Numbered from the stretch's first letter, positions 29,880-39,447 are shown. The stretch is DNA of 64,000 bases from Zwartia panacis (GCF_030410395.1 NZ_JAUHHF010000002.1:409616-473615); one strand, 5' to 3'. Numbers and translations are program-made. Notes: generated from the letters alone by a model not told the origin.

Positions 29880-30508
29880 GCGTGACGCCTGGCACTGAAA
29901 CGGTACGCGGCAAGCGTACTGCGCCATCCTGCCAGCACCTTCACTTCACGCTCATCGTTGAAGGTGGCACGCTCTAAAATCGTAAATCCCAGCTTGGCAG
30001 CCAGACGTTCAAAATCTTTCAGCGTGCAGAGATGAATGTTGGGTGTGTTGTACCAGTCATAAGGCATTTGACCGGTGACGGGCATCCGTCCACGCAAAAT
30101 CGACCAGCCATGTGGCCAATATCCAAAATTGGGAAAGGAAACGATTCCCTCGCGCGCCACACGCGCCATCTCTCGCAAAATATGCTCAGTGTTGTGCATG
30201 GATTGAAGCGTTTGAGAGAGCACCACAGTATCGAACTGCTGGTCGTCGAACATCGCCAGTCCGTCTTCGAGGTTTTGCTGAATCACATGCACACCGCGCT
30301 TGACGCAGCTTAGCACCCGATCGTCACTGATCTCAACACCCACACCCTGAACATTTTTAGACTGTTTAAGGTGCGCCAGTAACGCACCGTCTCCACACCC
30401 TAGATCCAGGACGCGACTATCCGGACGCACCCATTGCGCGATCCGAGCCAAATCACCGCGCAAATCACCATCCATCGTTTGACCACTCAGTTGCAGCTGC
30501 TCTTTCAT
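29876..30508 (-). CDS. metW: Methionine biosynthesis protein MetW
   Basis: Methyltransferase-fold partner needed for MetX activity in many proteobacteria. 210 residues. SAM-fold motif [15 protein letters not shown] (about 34-48), then [20 protein letters not shown] and the family text [20 protein letters not shown]. Overlaps metX upstream by 4 bp and ampG downstream by 4 bp. Confidence 0.96.
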   Translation of the reverse strand: MKEQLQLSGQTMDGDLRGDLARIAQWVRPDSRVLDLGCGDGALLAHLKQSKNVQGVGVEISDDRVLSCVKRGVHVIQQNLEDGLAMFDDQQFDTVVLSQTLQSMHNTEHILREMARVAREGIVSFPNFGYWPHGWSILRGRMPVTGQMPYDWYNTPNIHLCTLKDFERLAAKLGFTILERATFNDEREVKVLAGWRSTLAAYRFSARRHA

Positions 30509-31743
30509 GGACGCACCTCGCTTGAAGCACGCAATGCCTGTGGCACATCCAGTGTGGCGGCGATGCGGAGAAAATAGGCACGCATCAGGCTGTGATATCG
30601 GGCATCGTCGAGCAAAAAGGCATCATGCCCGTGTGGAGCGTCGATCTCGGCATAGGTTGCGGGTTGACCGTTTTTAAGAAGAGCCTGCACAATTTCCCGC
30701 GAGCGTTCAGGAGGAAATCTCCAGTCCGTCGTGAAGGAAACCAGGAGGAAATCTGCCTGGGCAGGCGCAATCGCACGCGCAAAATCACCACCGGTTTTCT
30801 TGGCAGGATCAAAATAATCGAGCGCGCGTGTAATGAGCAAATACGTATTCGCATCGAAATATTTGGAAAATTTCTCGCCTTGGTAACGCAAGTAGGACTC
30901 GACCTCAAACTCCACACCGTAACCGTAATGATAGGCACCATTGGCTGCAGGTTCACGCTGCGTCCTGCCAAACTTCTCAGCCATATCATCATCAGACAAA
31001 TACGTGATGTGGCCAATCATTCTTGCAACCGACAAGCCATGGCGCGGGACGGTATTGTGTGCGTAATAGTCGCCCCCGTGGAACTCAGGGTCCGTGATGA
31101 TCGCGCGTCGTGCCACCTCGTTAAAACCGATATTTTGAGCAGACAGGCGCGGCGTGCTGGCGACCACTACGCAATGTGCGACCCGCTCGGGCAGCGTAAT
31201 CGCCCAACTCAAGGCCTGCATCCCGCCCAATGAACCACCCATCACTGCGGCGAAGCGTTTGATCCCCAGACGATCGGCCACGCGGGCCTGGGCCGACACC
31301 CAGTCTTCGACGGTGAGCACAGGGAAAGCTGCGCCCCAGGGCTTGCCGGTCTCGGGACGAATACTGGCAGGACCTGTCGAGCCGAAACAGGAACCCAGAT
31401 TGTTCACACCGATCACGAAAAATACGTTGGTATCGACCGGCTTACCCGGCCCTACCATGTTGTCCCACCAGCCGATGTCATCCGGATTTTCAGCGGAGAT
31501 CCCCGCCACATGATGTGATGCATTCAAGGCGTGACAAATGAGTACGGCATTGCTGGCGTCAGCATTCAGGGTGCCGTACGTTTCAATCGCCAAGTCGTAA
31601 GACGAAAGAGTATGACCACTGGCGAGAGGCAGTGGCTCATCGAAATGCAAAAACTGTGTGTGGACGACACCTACAGAGCCCAAAGGGATCTTGGCGGAAG
31701 CTTGTGCGGATGGAGCGCCCTGGATACTGGACGAATTAGGCAT
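30505..31743 (-). CDS. metX: Homoserine O-acyltransferase MetX
   Basis: First committed step of methionine synthesis, acylation of homoserine; whether the donor is acetyl- or succinyl-CoA cannot be told by eye. 412 residues, alpha/beta hydrolase fold. Nucleophile elbow [14 protein letters not shown]; the catalytic Asp and His lie near [10 protein letters not shown] and [16 protein letters not shown] 31743 with AAGAAGG 6 bp upstream. First gene of metX-metW-ampG. The 265-bp gap upstream, shared with a divergent HTH gene, shows no riboswitch I can recognise. Confidence 0.95.
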   Translation of the reverse strand: MPNSSSIQGAPSAQASAKIPLGSVGVVHTQFLHFDEPLPLASGHTLSSYDLAIETYGTLNADASNAVLICHALNASHHVAGISAENPDDIGWWDNMVGPGKPVDTNVFFVIGVNNLGSCFGSTGPASIRPETGKPWGAAFPVLTVEDWVSAQARVADRLGIKRFAAVMGGSLGGMQALSWAITLPERVAHCVVVASTPRLSAQNIGFNEVARRAIITDPEFHGGDYYAHNTVPRHGLSVARMIGHITYLSDDDMAEKFGRTQREPAANGAYHYGYGVEFEVESYLRYQGEKFSKYFDANTYLLITRALDYFDPAKKTGGDFARAIAPAQADFLLVSFTTDWRFPPERSREIVQALLKNGQPATYAEIDAPHGHDAFLLDDARYHSLMRAYFLRIAATLDVPQALRASSEVRP

Positions 31744-32008
31744 ACAGACCTTCTTTAGCGGGATTTATGAGGCGCCCGCAAGCGGATCGAGCAAATCGGC
31801 GCCAACTAGGATCAAATTCTAACATCGCCCAGACAACAAAAGCGTTAAACAAAGGCGGCAAGCTGAGGAGGGTGGTAACAACTTGGCTACTTCTCAAACA
31901 CTTTATTACAAATGAGTGTGCCATCACAGGGGTTCTGCGCATTCTAATTAGGAGAATATACGCTCACACTAACTAATTATCATTTGAGTCCACTGGGAGC
32001 TTTTTCTC

Positions 32009-32299
32009 ATGACAAATCCACGTCTTTCCGGACGAGAGTTGCAATGCCTGGAGTGGGTGTCCGCTGGCAAGACCAGCTGGGAAATCGGGCTCATTATTGG
32101 GCTCTCGGAACGAACGGTCAATTTTCATTTACTCAATGCATGCCGCAAACTGAAAGTTTATGGCCGACAAGCAGGGGTCGCCCAAGCACTCAGACTTGGC
32201 CTGCTCACCGGTCACCCTCACTTCAATCTGAGTGAGCGGACAAACTCAAGCGCATTTTCATTTGAAAGCGATTGTTTCGGTCCCGAGACGACGACTTGA
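32009..32299 (+). CDS. Orphan LuxR-type HTH protein resembling AHL-regulator output domain
   Basis: A 96-residue protein, essentially one GerE/LuxR helix-turn-helix: LSGRELQCLEWVSAGKTSWE, then IGLSERTVNFHLLNACRKL. KTSWEI plus RTVNFH is the wording of autoinducer-type LuxR regulators, but no signal-binding domain is encoded upstream. GGGAG lies 9 bp before ATG 32009. The last 82 bp overlap the 3' end of a facing lipoprotein gene, so its tail after residue 70 is constrained by both reading frames. Probably a small regulator; target unknown. Confidence 0.82.
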   Translation: MTNPRLSGRELQCLEWVSAGKTSWEIGLIIGLSERTVNFHLLNACRKLKVYGRQAGVAQALRLGLLTGHPHFNLSERTNSSAFSFESDCFGPETTT

Positions 32300-32736
32300 A
32301 TCAACATCCCACGATGGATCACCACACGGGCCATCATCAGTGAGGGTTTATTTGCCACAACCGTTTCCAGCGTAAAAATCTCACCAGTCAGCGCATTTTC
32401 AGGGGCTTGTTTCCCGGCCCGCGCAGCGAGCGCAGACACCACGGTCTTGACCAAAGCCGTGCTTTTTTCCTGACCAAGCGTCTCTGGGAGAGGAATAAAA
32501 CCTACAGAAAACACCGCCTGGTCCACCGCTGCCGTAGTCAGAGAAAAGGTCGTTTGAATACCTTCGACATCGATGGGTCGCTGTTCGGTCTGCGTGCGCG
32601 AAGGAAACATGATGACGGCACGGTCCTCGGCAACCATCGTCTCCCGCCAGTTGTACTCAGGCGTGCAGCCAGTGAGTAAACCAACAGACAAACCAACTGA
32701 TAACCACATCACTAGTAGGGAAAAAATTTTGCGCAC
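32218..32736 (-). CDS. Hypothetical lipoprotein
   Basis: 172-residue predicted lipoprotein: signal peptide about 1-23 with lipobox LLTGC, then a soluble domain of about 148 residues. I do not recognise the family. Segments IFTLETVVANKPSLMMARVV and HRGMLIQVVVSG suggest alternating strands of a periplasmic fold. ATG at 32736. Its 3' end overlaps the HTH gene at 32009-32299, and it diverges from gshA by 132 bp. Confidence 0.75.
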   Translation of the reverse strand: MRKIFSLLVMWLSVGLSVGLLTGCTPEYNWRETMVAEDRAVIMFPSRTQTEQRPIDVEGIQTTFSLTTAAVDQAVFSVGFIPLPETLGQEKSTALVKTVVSALAARAGKQAPENALTGEIFTLETVVANKPSLMMARVVIHRGMLIQVVVSGPKQSLSNENALEFVRSLRLK

Positions 32737-32868
32737 AACACGTCTCGATCAAGATCTATTAGAAAGTACTGACAGCACTGTTACAAATTGTCCTCTATTT
32801 TCTTCATCCGCGGGTAAAATGAAGCATCCCTTAAAATGAACTGATTCGCCTCAGCTATAGGTTTACCC

Positions 32869-34434
32869 GTGTCCACATTGATTCAACGTCTTGCCATCCT
32901 AAATTCCCACCCAGAGGTTTTGGGAAAGTCGCTACGCGGCATTGAAAAAGAGGGCCTGCGCGTGGATTCCCACGGGTCGCTCTCCAGGCGGCCCCACCCG
33001 GCAGCCCTGGGCTCTGCGCTGACTCACCCGCGGATCACAACCGATTACTCCGAAGCGCTGCTTGAACTGATTACCGGCACACATACCAACGTCGACAGCC
33101 TCATGGCTGAACTCGACGAAGTGCACCGCGTGGTTGCCACGACCTTGAGCGACGAACTCATGTGGAACCACTCGATGCCCGCACACTTGCCAGCGGACAA
33201 CGAAATCCCCATTGGCTGGTACGGCACCTCTAATACCGGCATGATCAAACACGTCTATCGCAGGGGCCTGGCAGAACGGTATGGACGCACGATGCAGTGC
33301 ATTGCAGGACTGCACTACAACTTTTCTTTTGATGAATCGCTATGGGAGTTGCTCAATCTCCCGCAGGCCACAGCGCAGGACCGCCGCTCCGCAGGTTACA
33401 TTTCCTTGATTCGCAACTTCACCCGCTACAGCTGGTTGCTGATGTACCTGTTTGGCGCATCACCGGCTCTTTCAAAAGAGTTCCTGCGTGGGAAAACGGG
33501 AGACTTGCTTGAGCTCGATCAGCAAACCATGTATCTGCCCCACGCAACCAGCCTGCGCATGAGCGACCTGGGTTATCAAAACAAAGCTCAATCAGGTCTC
33601 AAGCTTTGTTACAACGACCTCAAAACATTCCTGTCGCGCCTCTACGATGCCGTCACAACGCCCTGGCCCGATTATGAAGCGATCGGGACGCACCGCAACG
33701 GGGAGTGGATACAGCTCAATACCAATGTGCTGCAGATTGAAAACGAGTTTTATTCGAGTATTCGGCCCAAGCGTACGACGGGTCCCTGCGAACGGCCGAT
33801 CACGGCGCTGGCGGAACGTGGCATCCAGTACATTGAGGTGCGGTGCCTGGATATCGATCCGACCCAGGCGACTGGTATTTCTGCCCAAACGGCTAGATTT
33901 GTCGATGCGTTCCTGCTTTTTTGCGCCCTGCAGGAAAGTCCGCCCTTCGCCGACAGCGGCTGGTGCTCCGAAAGCACGTCCAACTTTGCTACGGTCGTTA
34001 AAAAAGGGCGTCAACCAGGCCTGATGCTCTCCAGACTCGGTCGAGAAATTTCCCTCAAACAGTGGGCCGATGAACTGCTGGACGAGATCGCGCGATGCGC
34101 GGAGACGCTCGATCAGACTTTGGGCGAAAAAAGCTATAGAAATTCGGTACTTGCGCAGCGTGAAAAAGTGGCTGATGCAGCCCGCACACCCTCCGCACAG
34201 TTTCTCGAACAGCTCACTTCGCACAAGGTTTCCTTTCACGACTGGACACTCGAACAGAGCCGGGTGCACGCCCTCAAGCTCAAGCAAGCCGGTCTGAGCC
34301 CGGCCGAGCTCGCCGCAACCCAGGCGCAGGCCACCCAGTCCCTCATGGAACAACAGCAGATCGAAGCGAGTGATCAGGAAAGTTTTGACGATTATGTCGC
34401 GCGCTTTCACAAGGCACTGAAAAAGCCTGTTTAG
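32869..34434 (+). CDS. gshA: Glutamate-cysteine ligase
   Basis: First step of glutathione synthesis, ATP-dependent joining of glutamate and cysteine. 521 residues, the proteobacterial type-1 form. Text: LRGIEKEGLRVDSHGSLSRR, CIAGLHYNFSFDESLWELL, and RCLDIDPTQATGIS. Start is GTG 32869, which gives the usual MSTLIQRLAIL N terminus; a weak AGG precedes it. gshB is not in the window. Confidence 0.95.
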   Translation: MSTLIQRLAILNSHPEVLGKSLRGIEKEGLRVDSHGSLSRRPHPAALGSALTHPRITTDYSEALLELITGTHTNVDSLMAELDEVHRVVATTLSDELMWNHSMPAHLPADNEIPIGWYGTSNTGMIKHVYRRGLAERYGRTMQCIAGLHYNFSFDESLWELLNLPQATAQDRRSAGYISLIRNFTRYSWLLMYLFGASPALSKEFLRGKTGDLLELDQQTMYLPHATSLRMSDLGYQNKAQSGLKLCYNDLKTFLSRLYDAVTTPWPDYEAIGTHRNGEWIQLNTNVLQIENEFYSSIRPKRTTGPCERPITALAERGIQYIEVRCLDIDPTQATGISAQTARFVDAFLLFCALQESPPFADSGWCSESTSNFATVVKKGRQPGLMLSRLGREISLKQWADELLDEIARCAETLDQTLGEKSYRNSVLAQREKVADAARTPSAQFLEQLTSHKVSFHDWTLEQSRVHALKLKQAGLSPAELAATQAQATQSLMEQQQIEASDQESFDDYVARFHKALKKPV

Positions 34435-34452
34435 ACAGACTTTAGGGGTATT

Positions 34453-34527
34453 TGGCGCGCCCGACAGGAATCGAACCTGTATCGAGAGCTTCGGAAACTC
34501 TTATTCTATCCATTGAACTACGGGCGC
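34453..34527 (-). tRNA. tRNA-Arg (anticodon CCG)
   Basis: 75 nt including an encoded CCA. Acceptor GCGCCCG pairs fully with CGGGCGC; discriminator G. The anticodon stem AGAGT/GCTCT (one G-T pair) encloses loop TTCCGAA with anticodon CCG (34492-34494 on the plus strand). The T arm is CAGGTTCGATTCCTG. It reads CGG arginine codons. Confidence 0.96.
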
Positions 34528-34537
34528 CAGCGGGCGA

Positions 34538-34543
34538 ATTATA
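34538..34543 (-). promoter_or_regulatory. -10 box of tRNA-Arg
   Basis: On the minus strand CCGCTATAATTCGCCCGC gives a perfect TATAAT about 10 bp before the tRNA, followed by a GC-rich discriminator typical of stringently controlled stable RNA promoters. The -35 is poor. Confidence 0.6.
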
Positions 34544-34594
34544 GCGGCAGATGCTGAATCACCCCCCTGGCGAAACAGAATTGCTCGTCTCTTT

Positions 34595-34624
34595 TCGACT
34601 TAGCCCGCCCGATGCCGCTATAAT
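34595..34624 (+). promoter_or_regulatory. Promoter of the di-haem cytochrome c gene
   Basis: TCGACT (34595-34600), an 18-bp spacer and perfect TATAAT (34619-34624). The leader to the ATG at 34737 would be about 105 nt. The -10 context CCGCTATAATCC closely matches that of the divergent tRNA-Arg promoter. Together with the tRNA, this accounts for the 302-bp protein-free stretch 34435-34736. Confidence 0.6.
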
Positions 34625-34736
34625 CCTTGGGTTATAAGAAAACCGCCTAACTACTATGGCTGGTTACTCGCACGACTGGGGCACTGAACCGCTCCTGCCG
34701 TCCAGGTCTCCAGTCGAAGACTCGCAGGATTTGGTC

Positions 34737-35618
34737 ATGAGCAATACGCAGCCACACGAAGAGCATCAATCGCCTATCAAGACACCTAAACAACTGATCG
34801 TCACGATCGTGTTGTCCTTTGTCTTGCCAATCATCGTCATCCTTCTCCTGGTCAAGCTCGTCACCGCTGGTGATCAGGTTGGCGCAGGCTCCAACACCCT
34901 CAGTCCAGAAGCCACACAAAAGCGTATCGCGCCCGTGGCAAAACTTGATCTGGTGGATGCTAGCGGTCCGAAAGTTTTCAAGACTGGCGAACAGGTTTAC
35001 AAAGCAGTCTGTGCAGGCTGTCACGATGCTGGCGCAGCGGGCGCCCCCAAATTTGCCGATGCGGCAGCATGGTCCGCTCCGATCGCCACAGGTCTGCAAT
35101 CCATGATTGCGAGCGTCGTCAAGGGTAAAGGCGCCATGCCTGCCAAAGGCGGCAATCCTGCTCTGGACGATTTTGAAATTGCCCGTGCAGTGGTGTACAT
35201 GGCCAACAGCGCTGGCGGCAAATTTGCCGAGCCTGCTGAACCCAAACCTGCCGAGGCAGCTGCTGCTCCGGCACCCGCCGCACCTATGGCTGCCGCACCT
35301 GCACCAGCAGCACCCAAGGCCATGGCTGCAACTGCTACAGCAGCCACACCTGCCGCCGCAGCCGCACCGGCCACAAACGACGTGGGTGAAAAGCTGTACA
35401 AACAAGCCTGTGCAGCCTGCCACGTCGCAGGTGTTGCGGGAGCTCCCAAATTCGCTGACAAAGCTGCCTGGGCACCACGTATTGCCACTGGCATGGATGC
35501 ACTTGTGGCTGCGGTGATTGCCGGCAAGGGCATCATGCCTGCCAAGGGGGGCGCTGCGGGCGCGAGCGATGCAGATCTCCGCGCTGCGACACAGTACATG
35601 GTCGACGCGGCCAAGTAA
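34737..35618 (+). CDS. Membrane-anchored di-haem cytochrome c (c5-like)
   Basis: Electron carrier facing the periplasm, held by one N-terminal helix (about residues 20-42). 293 residues from ATG 34737, which has AGGA 8 bp upstream; an earlier ATG at 34656 would add 27 residues. Two class-I c5-type haem domains: CAGCH (92-96) with axial Met in GAMPAKGG, and CAACH (225-229) with GIMPAKGG. They are joined by an Ala/Pro-rich flexible linker (about 163-212). The two domains look like a duplication. Likely shuttles electrons between respiratory complexes; its partner is not visible here. Confidence 0.92.
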   Translation: MSNTQPHEEHQSPIKTPKQLIVTIVLSFVLPIIVILLLVKLVTAGDQVGAGSNTLSPEATQKRIAPVAKLDLVDASGPKVFKTGEQVYKAVCAGCHDAGAAGAPKFADAAAWSAPIATGLQSMIASVVKGKGAMPAKGGNPALDDFEIARAVVYMANSAGGKFAEPAEPKPAEAAAAPAPAAPMAAAPAPAAPKAMAATATAATPAAAAAPATNDVGEKLYKQACAACHVAGVAGAPKFADKAAWAPRIATGMDALVAAVIAGKGIMPAKGGAAGASDADLRAATQYMVDAAK

Positions 35619-35678
35619 TCATCAATCGTCCTGAATGCTGGCGTCAATCGCTTCTGCATTGAAACAAATGGTCTAAGT

Positions 35679-35706
35679 AAAAAAGCCCTCAATCGAGGGC
35701 TTTTTT
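35679..35706. terminator. Bidirectional rho-independent terminator
   Basis: An A-run, stem GCCCTC, loop AATC, stem GAGGGC, then six Ts. It lies between the convergent cytochrome c gene (plus) and the hydroxyacyl-CoA dehydrogenase gene (minus), and the A-run on the left lets it serve both. Confidence 0.9.
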
Positions 35707-35739
35707 ACGTTTAAAAATATCCTTTCTCAATACCCTTTG

Positions 35740-37260
35740 CTAAACACGGGTGGTCAGCAAAGACATACCAAGCTGCACTCTGCGTTGCAACCACAAGCTT
35801 GGACGATAGCGCGGGTCACCCGAGACGCTTTGCATGTTGCGCAAAATCTCCAGAATATTTTCCGCGCCCAACGCATCGCCGAGGCTCAAAGGTCCCTTGG
35901 GATAACCCAAGCCAAGATTCACGGCAAGATCGATGTCTTGAGGCGAGGCGATATCTTGTTGCGCAATATCGCACGCCACGTTCACGATCATCGCGACGAT
36001 TCGCTGCGCCACAAAACCGGCCGAGTCCTGAATCACGCTGACACGCACGTGATCCACACCAAAGATGGCATGCGCCATCTCTCGGTATTCGGCACGCGTA
36101 GCTGGCGAGACCATCAACGTGCGTCTGCGCGAATGTTCAAAATCATGAAGCGTGTCAAGACCGACAGTGCGTGCGGCATCAAGCTTTTGTTTGGATACCG
36201 TTGTGGAGACATCCTCACCGTAAGGTGTCACCACAATCAGACTGTCCACGTCGGGTGTGTGTCCGGCTTGCACCGTGGCGCCCAGACGCTTGAGGAGCTC
36301 CACCGTACGGGCATGACCCAAGTGATGCAGTGGACTGACCCATACCTTGGCGGGTCCGGTTAAAGCGGGGGCTGGCGCCTCAATCACAGGTTGTTTCTGA
36401 CCTTCTTCATAGGCATAAAATCCACCCTGACTCTTACGACCATACAAGCCACCTGCTACGCGAATCGTCCCGATTGGAGAGGGCTTGAAGCGCGGCTCTT
36501 CGTAAAATTGGTGATAAATGGACTCCATCACGGCGTGCGAGACATCAAGTCCTGTCAGATCCATCAGCTCAAAAGGTCCCATCTTGAACCCGGCTTGCTC
36601 GCGCATGATGCCATCGACTGTCGCAAAATCCGTGACACTTTCCTGCACGACGCGCAGACCCTCGGTATTCATCCCCCGGCCTGCATGATTCACAATAAAG
36701 CCAGGCATATCTTTGGCACGCACAGGCTTGTGTCCCATGCGAACAGTGAGTGCCATCAAGGCATCACCCACAGCGGGATCCGTACGCAAACCATCAATGA
36801 CCTCGACCACTTTCATCAAGGGAACTGGATTAAAAAAGTGATAGCCCGCAACGCGCTCCGGGCGTGCGCAGACCGCTGCAATCGCCGTGATGGACAAGGA
36901 AGACGTATTAGAGACAAGAATGCAATCAGGCGATACCACTGACTCGAGTTGTTTGAAAAATGGCTGCTTGATGTCCAGCCGCTCAATGATGGCCTCGATC
37001 ACCAGATCACAATCAGAGAGGTCTTTGATCTCATCAATCAGATAGAGCTTGCCCAAGGCCTCGTGAACCTGTTCGTCCGTCATTTTGTCCTTGCTGGCAA
37101 GCATCGTCCATGTGTTCGTGAGGGCGTCTCGCGCCGAATTCAGCGCAGCCGGATTCGTATCGAACAACTTGACCCGCAGACCAGCCTGAGCCGCAATTTG
37201 CGCAATACCTCGCCCCATGGCTCCGGCGCCAGCCACACCTACTGTATGAATCGCTTTCAT
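35740..37260 (-). CDS. 3-hydroxyacyl-CoA dehydrogenase, two-domain (PaaH/PaaC-like)
   Basis: NAD-dependent oxidation of 3-hydroxyacyl-CoA in fatty-acid or phenylacetate breakdown. 506 residues. Rossmann motif GVAGAGAMGRGIAQIAAQAG at the N terminus, SNTSSLSITAIA, catalytic HFFNPVPLM, then the substrate domain (GFIVNHAGRGMNTEGL). A second C-terminal 3HCDH-like domain (about 400-500) repeats the fold, as in PaaH. No paa or fad genes adjoin, so the exact pathway is unsettled. Confidence 0.92.
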   Translation of the reverse strand: MKAIHTVGVAGAGAMGRGIAQIAAQAGLRVKLFDTNPAALNSARDALTNTWTMLASKDKMTDEQVHEALGKLYLIDEIKDLSDCDLVIEAIIERLDIKQPFFKQLESVVSPDCILVSNTSSLSITAIAAVCARPERVAGYHFFNPVPLMKVVEVIDGLRTDPAVGDALMALTVRMGHKPVRAKDMPGFIVNHAGRGMNTEGLRVVQESVTDFATVDGIMREQAGFKMGPFELMDLTGLDVSHAVMESIYHQFYEEPRFKPSPIGTIRVAGGLYGRKSQGGFYAYEEGQKQPVIEAPAPALTGPAKVWVSPLHHLGHARTVELLKRLGATVQAGHTPDVDSLIVVTPYGEDVSTTVSKQKLDAARTVGLDTLHDFEHSRRRTLMVSPATRAEYREMAHAIFGVDHVRVSVIQDSAGFVAQRIVAMIVNVACDIAQQDIASPQDIDLAVNLGLGYPKGPLSLGDALGAENILEILRNMQSVSGDPRYRPSLWLQRRVQLGMSLLTTRV

Positions 37261-37371
37261 GTGATTTCCTGAAATCTAATTAGCTCTAACTATAGCTGTT
37301 GCATAATAGTCATATTCAAGGTCGTCGTCATATCCGCACGTGGCACGATCCGGCCTCTACACCCCTAACAG

Positions 37372-38262
37372 ATGCCTGCCCATATGACTCTTTCCCACCT
37401 GAGTGGAAGTTCCGTGGTGGAACAGCAGTTTCCACTGGTCTTTGCAGTCCGTGACCCTGAGGGACACAAAGGCACCTTTGGATCTGTCGGGATTCTGGGT
37501 GGCGCCCCGGGAATGACGGGAGCAGTCATTCTGGCAGGCCGCGCAGCGCTCAAAAGCGGTGTCGGTAAAACCTATCTGGCGCTCGCACAGACACCCCTCC
37601 CGGTTGCCTATGACAGCAATTACCCCGAACTCATGCTCCACGAGGCCTCTGGCTTGATCGAATCTGCCTCCAGCATGACAGCCTGGGTAGCAGGTTGCGG
37701 TCTCGGTCAGGCACCCGCTGCTTTGGCTTTGCTCAGGCGCCTCTTTGCTGTTCGCGCTGAACTTCCTCTCGTGCTGGACGCTGATGCACTCAATGCGCTC
37801 GCACAGGGAGAGATTTCAAACACATGGGGCAAAGGGTTGGTGGTGCTGACACCCCACCCCACTGAAGCCGCGAGACTTTTACAAACAGATACCCGCACGA
37901 TCCAATCTGATAGAGCCCAAGCGGCACAAACTCTTGCCCATCGCTATCGCGCGTGGGTTGTTCTGAAAGGTGCCGGAACCATCATCTGCTCACCCGAGGG
38001 ACAATGGCAAATCAACACGACAGGAAATGTCAGTCTCGCAACAGGTGGGACTGGAGATGTACTGAGTGGTTTGCTGGGTAGCCTGCTTGCGCAGGGTATC
38101 CCTGCCGAGCAAGCGATCCCTGCGGGGGTTTGGTTACACGGAGCAGCCGCCGATGCATTGGTCTCTCAAGGTAAGGGACCCATCGGCCTGACTGCCGGAG
38201 AACTGCCTGACGCCATTCGAGACCTCAGAAATCGAGTATCTTTTAAAGAAAATCACAAATAG
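37372..38262 (+). CDS. nnrD: ADP-dependent NAD(P)H-hydrate dehydratase
   Basis: Repairs hydrated NADH/NADPH. 296 residues, the YjeF C-terminal (ribokinase-like) domain alone; the epimerase domain NnrE is not fused or adjacent. Motifs: GSVGILGGAPGMTGAVILAG, LDADALNAL, VLTPHPTEAARLL, and NVSLATGGTGDVLSGLLG with the catalytic Asp. ATG 37372 has no clear ribosome site; ATG 37384 is possible. Confidence 0.92.
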   Translation: MPAHMTLSHLSGSSVVEQQFPLVFAVRDPEGHKGTFGSVGILGGAPGMTGAVILAGRAALKSGVGKTYLALAQTPLPVAYDSNYPELMLHEASGLIESASSMTAWVAGCGLGQAPAALALLRRLFAVRAELPLVLDADALNALAQGEISNTWGKGLVVLTPHPTEAARLLQTDTRTIQSDRAQAAQTLAHRYRAWVVLKGAGTIICSPEGQWQINTTGNVSLATGGTGDVLSGLLGSLLAQGIPAEQAIPAGVWLHGAAADALVSQGKGPIGLTAGELPDAIRDLRNRVSFKENHK

Positions 38263-38283
38263 TTACTTCAGACGAGGATCCCA

Positions 38284-39447
38284 ATGAATACCGCGACAAC
38301 GCCCGCTCTCGATCGTCCAGCCATCACCCCTGAAGCGCACGCGCTTGCACAAGGCATCCGCACCTGGATCGAATGCGAGTCGCCCTCCAGCGATCCTGCT
38401 GCAGTCCATCGCATGGCGCAAATCGTTTTAGCCAAGGCGCGGGACGCCGGTCTGAAAGTGGCACTGAGCGAAATCGGACCCACTCGACTCCCCATGATAC
38501 ATGCGACGAATCGGGCGGATGGGGACACACGTCCCGGTTTGCTGTTGCTCGCACATATCGACACCGTTCATCCTCACGGGACACTTGAAACCAACCCATG
38601 TCGTATCGAAGATGACAAACTCTATGGGCCCGGGAGCTTTGATATGAAGGGAGGCACGTTCCTGGCCTTGACAGCCCTTGGTGAATATTCCAAACCCGGC
38701 TCCACACCCATGCCAGTCGATTTTCTCCTGGTTCCCGATGAGGAAGTAGGCAGTCATGCCTCACGTGAACACATCGAAGCCTTTGCCAAACGCGCGGTCT
38801 ACACCCTCGTTCCAGAACCCGCACGCCCAAACGGTGGACGTTGCGTGACAGGACGCAAAGGCACCGGCATGTTAAAGCTTGTCGTGACAGGCAGACCTTC
38901 TCACGCCGGAATGGCACACGAGAAAGGACGCAGCGCGATTCGTGAAATGGCGCATCAAATCCTGGCCCTCGAGGCCATGACTGACTACAGTCGAGGGATC
39001 ACTGTAAGCGTAGGCACCATCTCCGGCGGCACAGTGACCAATACCGTACCCTCTCACTGCGAAGTCATGGTGGATTTCCGGATTCCCGACGAGGCAACGG
39101 GTCAAGAAATTTTGGCGCGCATGCAGGCACTCAAACCGGTGGATCCAGATGTGACCCTCGATATCGATGTTGAACTCAACCGCCCGGCGATGGTCAAGTC
39201 CGCTGCAGCAGAGAAACTGCTGGAGACACTTAAACCCTTTGCCAAGCAAGCGGGATTTGAACTCGAAGAGGCACCCGTATCGGGAGGTGGCAGCGACGCA
39301 AATTTCACAGCCGCGATTGGTTGTCCATCGATCGACGGGCTCGGCGCCGAAGGGGATGGCGCCCACACGTTGCGCGAACATATTTTCGTCTCGACACTTC
39401 CAAGACGTCTTCAGTTCTGGCGAAATACGCTGGCCAATCTTAGATAA
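38284..39447 (+). CDS. M20 family metallopeptidase (glutamate carboxypeptidase-like)
   Basis: Di-zinc exopeptidase or deacylase; substrate not fixed by sequence. 387 residues. Zinc-site text: LLLAHIDTVHPHG, YGPGSFDMKGG, LVPDEEVGSHAS; the dimerisation insert starts near GRPSHAGMAHEKGRSAI; the last ligand His is in EGDGAHTLREH. GAGGATCCC precedes ATG 38284. No signal peptide, so cytoplasmic, unlike secreted CPG2. Follows nnrD by 21 bp. Confidence 0.9.
   Translation: MNTATTPALDRPAITPEAHALAQGIRTWIECESPSSDPAAVHRMAQIVLAKARDAGLKVALSEIGPTRLPMIHATNRADGDTRPGLLLLAHIDTVHPHGTLETNPCRIEDDKLYGPGSFDMKGGTFLALTALGEYSKPGSTPMPVDFLLVPDEEVGSHASREHIEAFAKRAVYTLVPEPARPNGGRCVTGRKGTGMLKLVVTGRPSHAGMAHEKGRSAIREMAHQILALEAMTDYSRGITVSVGTISGGTVTNTVPSHCEVMVDFRIPDEATGQEILARMQALKPVDPDVTLDIDVELNRPAMVKSAAAEKLLETLKPFAKQAGFELEEAPVSGGGSDANFTAAIGCPSIDGLGAEGDGAHTLREHIFVSTLPRRLQFWRNTLANLR

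Noticed and set aside
31744..32008. SAM-type riboswitch upstream of metX
   Set aside because: I looked for a conserved riboswitch core and a terminator/antiterminator pair on the minus strand and recognised none.
35021..35692. Ala-rich open frame antisense to the cytochrome c gene
   Set aside because: It mirrors the Ala/Pro linker of the real gene and runs into the terminator.
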